Shown piece after piece: positions 9,236 through 18,661 of a DNA stretch of 64,000 bases. The notes under the pieces were generated by a model. The model did not search any database, had not been told where the DNA came from, and saw nothing but the letters and a program-made list of their open reading frames with translations. The DNA is taken from the NCBI GenBank assembly GCA_035638255.1, contig DASRAJ010000107.1:62001-126000 (forward strand). Reading direction: 5' to 3'. This DNA comes from DASRAJ01 sp035638255. GTDB lineage: Bacteria > Bacteroidota > Bacteroidia > Chitinophagales > UBA10324. The translations under genes and the position numbers were made by a program. Within the stretch, counting starts at the first letter, position 1, and every line of letters begins with the position of its first letter.

Positions 9236-10621
9236 ATGAAACCACATTTTACTTTTTCTGCCATGAAAAAAGTCGGCGTTGTTCAACGTGCACTTGCACT
9301 GCTCCTTTTCGCTGCGCTCATTTCCTTTTCAAAAAATTCTTCTGCCTGCAACGCTTCATTTATTGACAGCACTTATGGCACCAGCGTTCAATTTATCAAC
9401 GTATCTGTAGCAGCGAACTCTGCATACTGGTATTGGACATTTGGTGACGGCACCTGGAGTGACCTGGAAAACCCGGTACACGTCTATAATGCGTACGGAC
9501 CTTTCCTAGTTTGCCTGACCGTACATGACACTGCAAACAATTGTATTGATACATACTGTGATAGTGTCTATTTCAGTAACGGTGGCTGCCAGGCTTATTT
9601 CAATTATAATGACAATGGGCTTAACGTTGATTTCACGAATCTTTCAACAGGAAATTACACCAGCGTAATATGGGACTTGGGAGATAACACTACTTCTTAT
9701 TTCAATAACCCATCGCACACATACGCCATCGGCGGCTACTATTATGTATGTGTAACCGTTAGTGACACGGGGAATAATTGCAACGACACCTATTGTCAAT
9801 ACATTTATGTAAATGATTCAGCCCAACTGTGCAATGCGGCATTTTCTTATACAGGCAATGGAACTACTATTCAGTTCTTCAATAACTCCTTCACATGCAA
9901 CTATGCTAACTGGTACTGGACGTTTGGCGATGGCGCATCGTCAACCAGCTTTGATCCCTCGCACCAATATGCTTCAGCCGGATATTATAATGTGTGCCTG
10001 AGTATGTACGATTCATATTGCGCATGTGCCGATACAGTGTGCGAAACGGTGTATGCGGGAGGAAACAACCTTCCATGCAACGCTGAGTTTGTATTGTATC
10101 CTGATTCATTTCAACAAGGTTTATACTGGGGCTATAATTATTCCACAGGAAATAATCTTGTTTACTATTGGTCATGGGGTGATGGCGGTTATGCTACCGG
10201 ACCCTATCCTTCGCACGTTTACATTGATTCAGGGTATTATACTATTTGCCTTTCCATCCTCGATACAGTCTCACAATGCTCTGATTCCGTTTGCACCAAT
10301 TACTACATCCTGAAACAGGAGAAGCTGGATCAAATTCATGAGGTGATCTTTGTGAATGCTACAGCAGTTCCTCCGGTGACCGGCTCTGACAATATTCAAT
10401 GGAACATCTTCCCCAATCCTGCTTCTACCGACATTCGAATTGAAACGAATGCAGGTAAAATTGACGCGGTCAGAATTACGGATGTGAGCGGAAGAGTGAT
10501 CAAGCAGATATTCTCGTACACAAACGATTTCATTTCACTCCAATCGCTCCCGCAAGGAGCTTACATTGTACAGACATTGATTGGAGGAACATGGAGATCA
10601 AAGCTTCTGATCAGGCAATAA
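9236..10621 (+). CDS. Secreted PKD-repeat protein with T9SS sorting domain (copy 1 of tandem pair)
   Basis: 461 residues from the ATG at 9236. That ATG has the same leader (AAAACTTATG) as the next gene and lies just after a clear promoter. A long signal peptide (MKPHFTFSAMKKVGVV..., cleaved near SSACN) is followed by four PKD domains with cores WTFGDGTW, WDLGDNTT, WTFGDGAS and WSWGDGGY. Each ends in a strand like VCLTVHD and is framed by conserved cysteines (CNA...CxxxxC), which suggests one disulphide per domain. The last 80 residues start FPNPASTDIRIE and end SKLLIRQ, a type A T9SS signal. PKD domains are non-catalytic spacers or binding modules, so an adhesive or structural surface role is inferred. 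The tandem partner follows 125 bases downstream. Confidence 0.87.
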   Translation: MKPHFTFSAMKKVGVVQRALALLLFAALISFSKNSSACNASFIDSTYGTSVQFINVSVAANSAYWYWTFGDGTWSDLENPVHVYNAYGPFLVCLTVHDTANNCIDTYCDSVYFSNGGCQAYFNYNDNGLNVDFTNLSTGNYTSVIWDLGDNTTSYFNNPSHTYAIGGYYYVCVTVSDTGNNCNDTYCQYIYVNDSAQLCNAAFSYTGNGTTIQFFNNSFTCNYANWYWTFGDGASSTSFDPSHQYASAGYYNVCLSMYDSYCACADTVCETVYAGGNNLPCNAEFVLYPDSFQQGLYWGYNYSTGNNLVYYWSWGDGGYATGPYPSHVYIDSGYYTICLSILDTVSQCSDSVCTNYYILKQEKLDQIHEVIFVNATAVPPVTGSDNIQWNIFPNPASTDIRIETNAGKIDAVRITDVSGRVIKQIFSYTNDFISLQSLPQGAYIVQTLIGGTWRSKLLIRQ

Positions 10622-10641
10622 AAATTTGCACAATGAAAAAT

Positions 10642-10670
10642 AAAACGGGCGCAAGTCGAGCGCCCGTTTT
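10642..10670 (+). terminator. Intrinsic terminator after PKD copy 1
   Basis: A perfect 11-bp stem (AAAACGGGCGC) with a 7-base loop closes in a T run, 20 bases after the stop codon. A related hairpin follows the second PKD gene. Confidence 0.85.
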
Positions 10671-10746
10671 AGCTTTCAGCAGGGAACAAATGCCGGTTTT
10701 CATTCTCGCGGAGGCACTTAGCTTCTGATTTTAAAAAACAAAACTT

Positions 10747-12372
10747 ATGCAAACACAAAGTGCTTTCCGTGCAGCAATGAGATTTTTTTTCCTCCACCAC
10801 AAAATAATTCCGTGCCTTTTTTTGTTGCCGTCTTTTTTATTGCTTACCGGAAAATCCGTGGCCTGCACGTCTTCCTTTACTTACACCTATACCGGCAACA
10901 CTGTGCAATTCACCAACACATCAATTGCACCAATCACAGCTACTTACCAATGGTATTTTGGTGACGGAAGCAGTTCTGCCGATACTAATCCCATTCATGA
11001 TTATATCTATCCCGGTAACTATTATGCGTGCCTCGTAGTTTCTGACACGGCCAGTGGCTGTTACGAATATTTCTGCGACAGCGTTGAGTTGCCCAATTCA
11101 TGCACTTCTAATTTCACCGATTCATTGATTGGAAATACTTATTACTTCACTGATAATTCTTCAGGCAGCCCAACACAATGGAATTGGAATTTCGGAGATG
11201 GGGCTACGGCGAACACCGCCAACCCTTCTCACTCTTTTGCTGCCATAGGAACTTACTGGGTTTGCCTGACGATTAGTGATTCGGGAAACGCCTGCTACAG
11301 TACTTCCTGTCAAATCATTCATGTTCTTATTGATTCAAGCCAGCAATGCATTGCTTGTTTTACGAAGCACACGGGAAGTGATTCAGTATTGTTCTATGAT
11401 TGCTCTTTAAGTGTGAATCAAATCACGCAATGGTTTTGGGACCTGGGTGATGGATCTTCTTCTACGCTTCAAAATCCGGTGCATACTTATCCCGGTCTTG
11501 GAATTTATGACGTATGCCTTACCATTGAAGACACTGCAGGTTGCAGCCATACATATTGCGACACGGTACGCCTCATCTTCACGAACTGTTCAGCAGCATT
11601 CACTGATTCATCAAACGGAAGCAGCGTACAATTCACCGATCAATCCAATGCCGGAACTCATACCGACGTGTGGACTTTTGGTGACGGCACTTCTTCCACT
11701 CAAACAAATCCATCTCACATTTACACATCGAACGGGAACTACACAGTTTGTCTTACCATTGATGACAGCGCTTTTTGTCACAGCTATTCTTGCCAGCAAA
11801 TTTCTGTAGGTGGCGGCGGAGTTCTGTGCAATGCAGATTTTGTCCTGGTTCCTGATTCATTTCAGCAAGGGTTGTATCATGGTTACAATCTTGCGACCGG
11901 AAATAATCTTACATACTTCTGGAGCTGGGGTGATGGCAGCACGTCAACAGGTCAATATCCTTCTCACCAGTATGCTGATTCAAGTTTTTATTACATCTGC
12001 ATGGGCATTCATGACAGCATAAGCGGATGCGTTGATTCCTTCTGTGCAAATTATTTAATTCAGAAATTGCAAAGACCAATGGGGATGCACAAAATAATTT
12101 TTGTGAATACTACCGGGGTGGCACCTCTGAATCATGATCAGGAAATTCAATGGAGCATTTTTCCGAACCCGGCTTCAAATAATATTCGCATTCAAACCAA
12201 CGCGAATAAAATTGAAAGGATCAGAATTATGGATGTGAGCGGAAGAGTGATGAAGCAAATTTTTTCATACGACGGAGATTTCATTTCACTCGCAGTATTG
12301 CCACAAGGAGCTTACATCGTTCGAATATTGATTGAAGGAGCATGGAGTTCAAAGCTCCTTATCAAGCAGTAG
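10747..12372 (+). CDS. Secreted PKD-repeat protein with T9SS sorting domain (copy 2 of tandem pair)
   Basis: 541 residues. It is a paralogue of the gene just upstream, with five PKD domains instead of four (cores WYFGDGSS, WNFGDGAT, WDLGDGSS, WTFGDGTS, WSWGDGST). It has the same cysteine framing and a closely similar last domain and sorting signal (FPNPASNNIRI, DVSGRVMKQIFSY, ending SKLLIKQ). The signal peptide covers roughly the first 38 residues (cleavage near SVACT). Leader and terminator are also related between the copies, so the duplicated unit included the regulatory flanks and one PKD unit was then gained or lost. No catalytic domain was seen; a surface structural or adhesive role is inferred. 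Confidence 0.87.
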   Translation: MQTQSAFRAAMRFFFLHHKIIPCLFLLPSFLLLTGKSVACTSSFTYTYTGNTVQFTNTSIAPITATYQWYFGDGSSSADTNPIHDYIYPGNYYACLVVSDTASGCYEYFCDSVELPNSCTSNFTDSLIGNTYYFTDNSSGSPTQWNWNFGDGATANTANPSHSFAAIGTYWVCLTISDSGNACYSTSCQIIHVLIDSSQQCIACFTKHTGSDSVLFYDCSLSVNQITQWFWDLGDGSSSTLQNPVHTYPGLGIYDVCLTIEDTAGCSHTYCDTVRLIFTNCSAAFTDSSNGSSVQFTDQSNAGTHTDVWTFGDGTSSTQTNPSHIYTSNGNYTVCLTIDDSAFCHSYSCQQISVGGGGVLCNADFVLVPDSFQQGLYHGYNLATGNNLTYFWSWGDGSTSTGQYPSHQYADSSFYYICMGIHDSISGCVDSFCANYLIQKLQRPMGMHKIIFVNTTGVAPLNHDQEIQWSIFPNPASNNIRIQTNANKIERIRIMDVSGRVMKQIFSYDGDFISLAVLPQGAYIVRILIEGAWSSKLLIKQ

Positions 12373-12389
12373 AATTTTTTGGTTGTTTG

Positions 12390-12430
12390 AAATGAAAACG
12401 GGCGTCGAAGTTGAGCGCTCGTTTTCATTT
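12390..12430. terminator. Bidirectional terminator between convergent genes
   Basis: AAATGAAAACGGGC pairs with GCTCGTTTTCATTT (14 bp, one G-T pair). It lies between the PKD gene and the convergent secreted-protein gene and resembles the hairpin at 10642-10670. Confidence 0.8.
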
Positions 12431-12448
12431 ATGGTATCGGGAGGTACA

Positions 12449-14038
12449 TCATTGAACAACAAGCTTTCCGGCTTGGGAAGAGTGATCATTGAAAGTGATT
12501 CGGTAGATAAACAATCCTTTTCCCAAGCGATCGCTGTTCACTTTCAGAATAGCATTCTCATTTGTTTCAGAAGCAAAAAGTTTTCTTCCTGCGAGATCAA
12601 AAATTTCTACCCGTGAAAAATTCTTTCCTGTCCGGGAGGACTCCTTTGGAGAAAAATTGATGACGGAGGAAGCGGCGACAGGATTTGGAAAAACAGTCGC
12701 GGATTGTTGTCTTGATGAAACATTTCTGATTCCACACAGAGAAACATTATTGTCAAAATAGTTTTTTGCGCAACTCGCTACACTGTCAATCGTAGTGAAT
12801 GATGGACATGGATAAATAGAAGTATTATCCCATACCACTGCTGCGTCAAATGTTTTTGTCTGCCCGGAATGCAATGAGAATGGACCGGAAGAGACAATGA
12901 TCCTTCTATCTGAAAACGGAGCGTTGGTTGAACACATTGACCAGCCATTTGGATTCGATGGATCACCACTAAAAACATAATTGCTGTTTGTGAGGCCGCC
13001 CTGGCCATTTCCTCCATACGTGAGATGAGTACCATCTTTCCAAATTGATTGGAGGTATTGATAATAATCCTGTGCAATTTCAGGATTACCAATTACAGAA
13101 AAGTCATTGTAATATATCATGGAATGATCCAGGTAATGAATCACGCCGGCATCATCCATTGGTCCCTCCAGAATTTGGATTGCTATTACAGGACCTATAC
13201 CGGCAGTATCACCATTATAGAAGACTCCGAGGTGGTTTGCGCTATCAGTACCCATGTAATCATCAAGATAGTTTCCAAAACCGGCATCGGCGAAAAGCCC
13301 GATAAAGACGCTGTCATAATCGTTTTGACTTTTATTGATAACGCAATAGTGATAGAAGGTTGTACTGTAAATGCAAGCGGGATCATTTGCGGCGTAAAAC
13401 AAACATTGTACTTCTATACCCAAAGGGGCGCCGCCGCTTCCATGGATGTTGCCAACATCATTGATTACAAACCACAGCGCCTGATCACCGGGAATGTCCG
13501 GATAATCGCCATTAGCAGGATTAAAAACAGAATCACCATTCACATCAACAAAGGGCGCCAAACTCTGGTTAGGCAGGAACGATAAGTTGGGATTTCCCTT
13601 CCCCGGCCATTCCTCAATTGTTGCGGGTGGTGTTGCAAACAATCCTGCGGTGAATGAATCAATTGTTGACATGTTCACTTTCCAGATGCGGTCGAAATCA
13701 CTGCAGGTTTGCTGTGTAACATTTCCACCTGAATCAAGCGGGCCCGGAAAAAAATCATTTCCATTTTGACGAAATGTTTGTGCCGCAACATGTAAATTTC
13801 CCTGTGCATCTAACCCGCCAATCCACAGTGCACCTGTGCCGATTGATGAAGCATTTGCAGTTTGGGGAACAAAATATTTTGGGCTATGGATTAAATCACA
13901 CCACATATCTCCGCCGTTATTGATGCGCGCATTCACATTGTTGATGTCGAGAGAATCATACGCAGCAGGTGGATCGCAGTTTTGTGCATGTAAAATTTTT
14001 ACAGTGCTGAAGCACAGGATAAGGAAAAATTTTTTCAC
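12449..14038 (-). CDS. Secreted 'GGDMW' family protein with T9SS sorting domain (copy A)
   Basis: 529 residues. The signal peptide (MKKFFLILCFSTVKILHAQ) is followed by an N-terminal block with NVNARINNGGDMWCDL and GALWIGGLDAQGNLHVAA. This block defines a large uncharacterised secreted family of Bacteroidota that I recognise only by its motifs. A central acidic segment, VDVNGDSVFNPANGDYPD, looks like a calcium-binding loop of the type seen in dockerin or thrombospondin repeats. Several Cys suggest disulphides. The C-terminal 75 residues are a T9SS type A domain ending AGKLVVQ. The paralogue 14164-15849 lies directly upstream on the same strand, a tandem duplication. Function is unknown; a calcium-stabilised surface protein is the safest description. 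Confidence 0.82.
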   Translation of the reverse strand: MKKFFLILCFSTVKILHAQNCDPPAAYDSLDINNVNARINNGGDMWCDLIHSPKYFVPQTANASSIGTGALWIGGLDAQGNLHVAAQTFRQNGNDFFPGPLDSGGNVTQQTCSDFDRIWKVNMSTIDSFTAGLFATPPATIEEWPGKGNPNLSFLPNQSLAPFVDVNGDSVFNPANGDYPDIPGDQALWFVINDVGNIHGSGGAPLGIEVQCLFYAANDPACIYSTTFYHYCVINKSQNDYDSVFIGLFADAGFGNYLDDYMGTDSANHLGVFYNGDTAGIGPVIAIQILEGPMDDAGVIHYLDHSMIYYNDFSVIGNPEIAQDYYQYLQSIWKDGTHLTYGGNGQGGLTNSNYVFSGDPSNPNGWSMCSTNAPFSDRRIIVSSGPFSLHSGQTKTFDAAVVWDNTSIYPCPSFTTIDSVASCAKNYFDNNVSLCGIRNVSSRQQSATVFPNPVAASSVINFSPKESSRTGKNFSRVEIFDLAGRKLFASETNENAILKVNSDRLGKGLFIYRITFNDHSSQAGKLVVQ

Positions 14039-14163
14039 AGCTGGAAAGTTTTGCGAATCAAACTTACCCTTTAGTGCCGCGAAGTAGTAGCCCTAAACCT
14101 TCTTATGACTTAGGACTGACAAAGGAATAAGCACCTCCTTCTTCCAGGTTAAGCAAAAAGTCA

Positions 14164-15849
14164 TCATTGAACAACAAGCTTTCCCGATTGAGAAGAATGA
14201 TCGTTGAAGGTGATTCGATAAATGAATAACCCTTTCCCCAACCGATCGCTGTTCACTTTCAGAACATCATTCTTCTTTGCTTCAGCATCAAAAAACTTTT
14301 TTCCTGCGAGATCAAAAATTTCTACGCGGGAGAAATTCTTTCCTGAAAAATTGATGACGGAAGAAATGGCAACCGGATTTGGAAAGACATTCATCCGATC
14401 ATTTGCTGAAATGAGATTACCGCTGGAGGTGAAAACGATGTCGCTGTCAAAACTTTCTTTTGCACAGTTCGCCACATCAATAAGTGTTGAATAAGACGGG
14501 CAGGGATAAACAGAGGTGTTATCCCACACCACAGCGTAATCCAATGTTTGTTTGCCTCCCGCTTTTAATATCACCGGTCCCGATGAAACAATGATCCTGA
14601 AATCCGAAGGCAGTGAATTCTCAGCGCACATTGACCAGCCGTTTACATCAGTCGGGTCAGAAGGAAATGCGTAGTTGGTAATGTCATTGGTGAGAGGGTT
14701 AACGAGATGATCTCCCTGCTTGTATACTGATTTAAGATACTGATAATACTGCGCTGCATTTTCCGGATTTCCATATAGTGAAAAGTCATTCAAATATAAC
14801 ATGCAATAATCCATGTAATGAACCACCCCGCTTTCATCCGTAGGGCCTTTTAGCAGTTGAATGCCGAGTATGGGTGGTTGATTTCCATAGTTATCGGGAC
14901 AACTGTTGGCATCAACCTCTGTGGAATTGTAAATGATACCGAGATTATTAGCACTGTCGCATCCCGCATAATCGTCAGTATAACATCCGAGGTCGGGATC
15001 AGTCCATAACCCCATGTAAATGCTGTCATAATCATTATAGCTTTTGTTGATGATCTTGTAATGATAAAAGGTAGTGCTGTACGTGCAGGCTGAAGAGTCT
15101 TTGAATCCGTACACCAGGCATTGCACTTCTATTCCGAGAGGGCTGCCGCCGGTTTCAGTGTGCGTGTTTCCCATATCATTCATCACAAACCACAACGCCT
15201 GATCGCCGGGTATGGCAGGGTAATCTCCGTCATCAGGATTGTAGAACTCATCGCCATTCATGTCAATGAATGGAGCGAGTTGCTGATCAGCAGAAAAACC
15301 AAGATTGGGATTGTTTCTGCCTGGCCATTGAGAGATGGATGGCGGAGGGGAAGCAAACAGTCCCGCCGTGAATGAGTCAATTGTTGACTTGTTCACTTTC
15401 CAGATTTGATCGAAATTATTGCACGTTTGAAGATTCACATTTCCTGATACATCGAGCGGGCCGGGGAAAAAATCATTTCCGTTTTGCCGGTACGTTTGTG
15501 CAGCAACGTGCAAATTGCCCTGTGCATCCAATCCACCGATCCAAAGAGCTCCGGCGAAGAGCGAAGAAACATTTCCGGTTTTTGGTACAACGTATTTTGC
15601 TGTGCCGATCAAATCCCACCACATGTCACCGCCATTATTGATCCGGGCTTTCACGTTGTTGATGTCGAGATAGTCAAAAGCTGTTGCAGGAGTGCAGCTC
15701 TGTGCATGTACCAATGAGCAGATGAAAACGGCAAAAAAAAGCAAGGAAAATTTCTTCGCTGAAAAAAATCCCCCCGAATTTTCCCCGGGAAAAGGCGGAG
15801 CCAGGCAGGGCTCCACAACTTGTTTTGATTTGCTAGATGTGCTTAACAT
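14164..15849 (-). CDS. Secreted 'GGDMW' family protein with T9SS sorting domain (copy B)
   Basis: 561 residues. It is a paralogue of the neighbouring gene, with NVKARINNGGDMWWDL, GALWIGGLDAQGNLHVAA, a calcium-loop-like DMNGDEFYNPDDGDYP, and a sorting domain almost identical to copy A (SDRLGKGLFIYRITF). The near-identity of the C-terminal 50 residues beside more divergent bodies hints at gene conversion. The N-terminus is odd: before the hydrophobic core of the signal peptide (KKFSLLFFAVFICSLVHAQ) there are about 30 extra residues, including PCLAPPFPGENSGGFF, encoded by GC-rich palindromic DNA at 15770-15815. No ATG lies between 15849 and the mature protein, so this start is kept. Confidence 0.8.
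   Translation of the reverse strand: MLSTSSKSKQVVEPCLAPPFPGENSGGFFSAKKFSLLFFAVFICSLVHAQSCTPATAFDYLDINNVKARINNGGDMWWDLIGTAKYVVPKTGNVSSLFAGALWIGGLDAQGNLHVAAQTYRQNGNDFFPGPLDVSGNVNLQTCNNFDQIWKVNKSTIDSFTAGLFASPPPSISQWPGRNNPNLGFSADQQLAPFIDMNGDEFYNPDDGDYPAIPGDQALWFVMNDMGNTHTETGGSPLGIEVQCLVYGFKDSSACTYSTTFYHYKIINKSYNDYDSIYMGLWTDPDLGCYTDDYAGCDSANNLGIIYNSTEVDANSCPDNYGNQPPILGIQLLKGPTDESGVVHYMDYCMLYLNDFSLYGNPENAAQYYQYLKSVYKQGDHLVNPLTNDITNYAFPSDPTDVNGWSMCAENSLPSDFRIIVSSGPVILKAGGKQTLDYAVVWDNTSVYPCPSYSTLIDVANCAKESFDSDIVFTSSGNLISANDRMNVFPNPVAISSVINFSGKNFSRVEIFDLAGKKFFDAEAKKNDVLKVNSDRLGKGLFIYRITFNDHSSQSGKLVVQ
15770..15815. repeat. GC-rich palindromic insert inside a signal-peptide region
   Basis: On the coding (minus) strand the segment reads GGAGCC-CTGCCT-GGCTCC, a 6-bp-arm palindrome, then a CCCGGGG stretch and CGGGGGGATTTTTTTC. 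The last part resembles the insert in the vsr fragment at 61,890-61,940 (CGGGGGGATTTTCTTC). It is in frame, adding the Pro/Gly-rich residues ahead of the hydrophobic core. Origin as a small palindromic element is inferred. Confidence 0.45.
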
Positions 15850-16099
15850 GGTTGGAAGTTTTGGTGAATCAAATATAATTATTGATTCAGTAAAGAAGCA
15901 GCATTGATTTTGTTTGTGACGGATGATTTACAGAGGGAGCCACCGCATATTGTGGAAACAAATTTTTCGGCAACAATTCCTTCGCTGAAAATTGTAGTAC
16001 ATTTCGCAAGGAAAATCTCCAATTCGAAGTGACGAATGAAAATATTGTTTCATCAATCTCCAATTCCAAATTCATTTCCTCACCATAAATTTTCTCATC

Positions 16100-16561
16100 A
16101 TGAACTGGAATAAGCAACTCGATTTGTGGGGTGAAAAACAACGCTCTGCATTCATGCTTGGTTTACGAATCCTGCTTGGTTTAATCCTTCTTATCAAAGG
16201 CTATCTCTTTATGTTTCGCATCAATGACCTCTCTGAGGTGGTAACAGCAATGAAAATGGGATCGTTTAATGTTACCCTTGCGCTCATCATTGCATGGTCG
16301 CACATGCTGGGAGGTTTAGCAATTATATGTGGAATACTCACGCGCATCAGTTGCGTGATTCAGTTTCCAATCCTGGTCGGCGCTGTTTTTTATGTAAACC
16401 TCAGGCAGGGATTCATCACGAACACTGATTGGATTTTATCAGTAGTGATCCTGTATTTGCTGGTCTTCTTTTTTGTGTACGGAAGCGGAGAACATTCACT
16501 TGCGAATCTGTTTGAAGGAAGAGAGGGTGAGGATGCTATTCCCTCACGGGAAAATAAATAG
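16100..16561 (+). CDS. DoxX family membrane protein
   Basis: 153 residues with four transmembrane helices (about residues 18-40, 58-80, 85-105 and 115-138). The pattern LRILLGLILLIKG, then HMLGGLAIICGILTR and QFPILVGAVFYVN, fits the DoxX/DoxD-like family of small quinone- or redox-associated membrane proteins. The role in this organism is unknown; family members are linked to thiosulfate oxidation, oxidative stress or simply uncharacterised. The gene stands alone, in plus orientation between minus-strand surface genes. The ATG at 16100 is followed by an amphipathic N-terminus (MNWNKQLDLWGEKQRS). Confidence 0.78.
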   Translation: MNWNKQLDLWGEKQRSAFMLGLRILLGLILLIKGYLFMFRINDLSEVVTAMKMGSFNVTLALIIAWSHMLGGLAIICGILTRISCVIQFPILVGAVFYVNLRQGFITNTDWILSVVILYLLVFFFVYGSGEHSLANLFEGREGEDAIPSRENK

Positions 16562-16903
16562 CGATTGCAATTTTCCTTTCCAATTTATTTGGTGACTTGT
16601 TAAACAGAAAACAGGGGCTCTTCTTCGCGATTATTACAAATTCATGTGAACAAGCTGATAGAAGGTTTTTATTTTCTCCGAATGAAAATGAGATTCAAAC
16701 GGTGATCCGGATGTGCCTTGCATAGCGAGGAATATTTTTTTCTTGTATTGGATAGAAATATGAGAATTACCTTGCCAGGCCTGAATTCTTTTTCAAGTAG
16801 CTGGTTTTTAGCGCTGTCGCTTGCTCGTGTGGCCAATAGCTTTAGAGTGGCTAAATTTCTCTTGCCTCAGTCGTCGATAAGCAAACAGCATCAATGGCAA
16901 CAA
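16562..16903. other. Intergenic stretch, no gene seen
   Basis: About 340 bases lie between the convergent DoxX and beta-helix genes. I see no protein-like frame, strong hairpin or known repeat. A small plus-strand frame at 16718 has no recognisable features. No clear terminator was found. Confidence 0.5.
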
Positions 16904-18580
16904 TTATTCTTTAATTATTTTTCCTGTCAGGATCTTCTTTTCAGTTTCTACTCTTAAAAAATAAACTCCCGGCGGTAATGATTTAAGGGTTACGGTTATT
17001 TTTCCGGCATCATTCCCTTTAACTTTTTGTTCTGCAACTTTTTGACCCAGTGTGTTGGTTACACTCAACTCTGATATTTTATCATTTTTATCCTGAAGCT
17101 GCAGGTTTAAATCTTCTGAAACCGGATTGGGATAAAGTACAATTCCGGAATTGATTGATAAAATATCCAAATTATTTATTCCCGTTTGTATAGGAGAACA
17201 AGTACTATCAATCACTACTGCCTCAGAAAGTACCGGTAAATAATAGACTACTGACTGATTTGCAAAATCAAAATAATCATAAATAACAGAATCTATGTGT
17301 TGGGTATTTGTAGTCCCCCAATAGTTGCCATCTGCATAAATATCCGGGGCGCCGTAGGGAATACTATTATAGAGTTCATATTGGGAATTTGGGTCCTGAA
17401 AATTGTTAAATTTCATATACACAAAATTCAGATTGGCATTGTTGTTATCACCGACAATATTAATAATTTCATTAGCTTCATTATCGCTAAAATCATTATG
17501 GTGAATCTTCAAAAGTTGTTGATCTGTCAAAACGAGATTTGAAAATCTACAAATACCTGACAGCGATAAGTTGTCTTTCAAAATATTATTTATGAAATAC
17601 ATTGGATTGTAGTAGCCCACAGTAATATCAGCAACAAAAAAAGAGGAACTATTTCCGTCAAACAAATTATTAGCTATAATTCCTGAATCATAAGGAAGAT
17701 ACATTTCAATTACAACCCCATTGCCTGTTTGGTTATTTAAAAATTTATTACATTCTATATCAGCTCCTAATAAACCGGAAATGGTGCTGCCAGAATTAGA
17801 CATAAATTCATTTTCTGTAATTTTAATATTGCCGAGACCGCTTGGAGTAAAAATTGCTCCGCCAGTATTCAAATAGAAATAATTATTCTTTATATAATGC
17901 AGACAAGGTTGATGTGGAGAATCAAAGGTTATCCCACAACCATTATGTTCAAAAGTATCTCCTTGAATAACTAAACCGCAACCGTAATAAAAGTAATTGC
18001 TAAAATAAAGTCCGGATTCGACACAGTCCTTAATTACGCTTGAATCAATTAAATAGGTAGAACCGCTAAGATATATCCCTGAGGAGGCGCTATTTAGAAT
18101 ATTGCAATGGCTGAAATATGGAAAAGAATTTACTATGTGAATTTCTCCAAAGCCCAAACCACCGCCATAAAGAACATCACAGTATTTCATGATGCACCCG
18201 GAAACATAGTTTCCGGACGAATCAAATACTGCACTTACACAAGTGTCGGCGAAATGTACCTTTGCCCAATCTCCGGGAGAAGGGTTTGGTTGATTGGATG
18301 TAAACGTAATCCTGTTTACCGGGGTACCGATGGCAATTAATTCCCCGTCAATCTGCAACGCTTTATCGGCATTAAATTTAACTGTTACTCCGGGATCAAT
18401 TGTCAACGTGTATCCATGGGAAACCAGGGCATTGCCAACAACTATATAAGGGCTTCCTGCTAAATTCCATGTTGTGTTTGCGGAAATAAATCCACTGACA
18501 TTCGTTTGTCCGTTCGCAATAAAGCAAATAACAGTTAGAAGAAGAACTGTTGGGAGGATCTTGTTTGCAGAGTCTATCAT
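16904..18580 (-). CDS. Secreted right-handed parallel beta-helix protein with T9SS sorting domain
   Basis: 558 residues. After a signal peptide (MIDSANKILPTVLLLTVICFIANGQ) the N-terminal part has LTIDPGVTVKFNADKALQIDGEL and a 'G-x-P-x-x-x-I-x-F-T-S' turn. This is the usual entry to pectate-lyase-like beta-helices in Bacteroidota exoproteins. Residues 120-430 carry many short N-x-F/I turns (IKNNYFYLNTGGAI, ITENEFMSNSG, IECNKFLNNQTG, IHHNDFSDNEAN), typical of right-handed beta-helix coils. No lyase or hydrolase catalytic set was recognised. The C-terminus (LYPNPVSEDLNLQL to ILTGKIIKE) is a T9SS type A domain. It heads a run of three secreted-protein genes on the minus strand. Confidence 0.83.
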   Translation of the reverse strand: MIDSANKILPTVLLLTVICFIANGQTNVSGFISANTTWNLAGSPYIVVGNALVSHGYTLTIDPGVTVKFNADKALQIDGELIAIGTPVNRITFTSNQPNPSPGDWAKVHFADTCVSAVFDSSGNYVSGCIMKYCDVLYGGGLGFGEIHIVNSFPYFSHCNILNSASSGIYLSGSTYLIDSSVIKDCVESGLYFSNYFYYGCGLVIQGDTFEHNGCGITFDSPHQPCLHYIKNNYFYLNTGGAIFTPSGLGNIKITENEFMSNSGSTISGLLGADIECNKFLNNQTGNGVVIEMYLPYDSGIIANNLFDGNSSSFFVADITVGYYNPMYFINNILKDNLSLSGICRFSNLVLTDQQLLKIHHNDFSDNEANEIINIVGDNNNANLNFVYMKFNNFQDPNSQYELYNSIPYGAPDIYADGNYWGTTNTQHIDSVIYDYFDFANQSVVYYLPVLSEAVVIDSTCSPIQTGINNLDILSINSGIVLYPNPVSEDLNLQLQDKNDKISELSVTNTLGQKVAEQKVKGNDAGKITVTLKSLPPGVYFLRVETEKKILTGKIIKE

Positions 18581-18661
18581 GTAAATATCAGTAAATTTAT
18601 TGAAAAAGTTTGCAAAAACTTATATTCACTTTTTTCCCCTAAACGTTAAAACAACTCGTTT

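Noticed and set aside
13049..13585. 178-codon frame antisense to the GGDMW protein
   Set aside because: Shadow of the real gene: Ile/Val-rich with no recognisable motif.
15887..16141. 84-codon minus-strand frame before the DoxX gene
   Set aside because: Overlaps the start of the DoxX gene and has no homology-like features.
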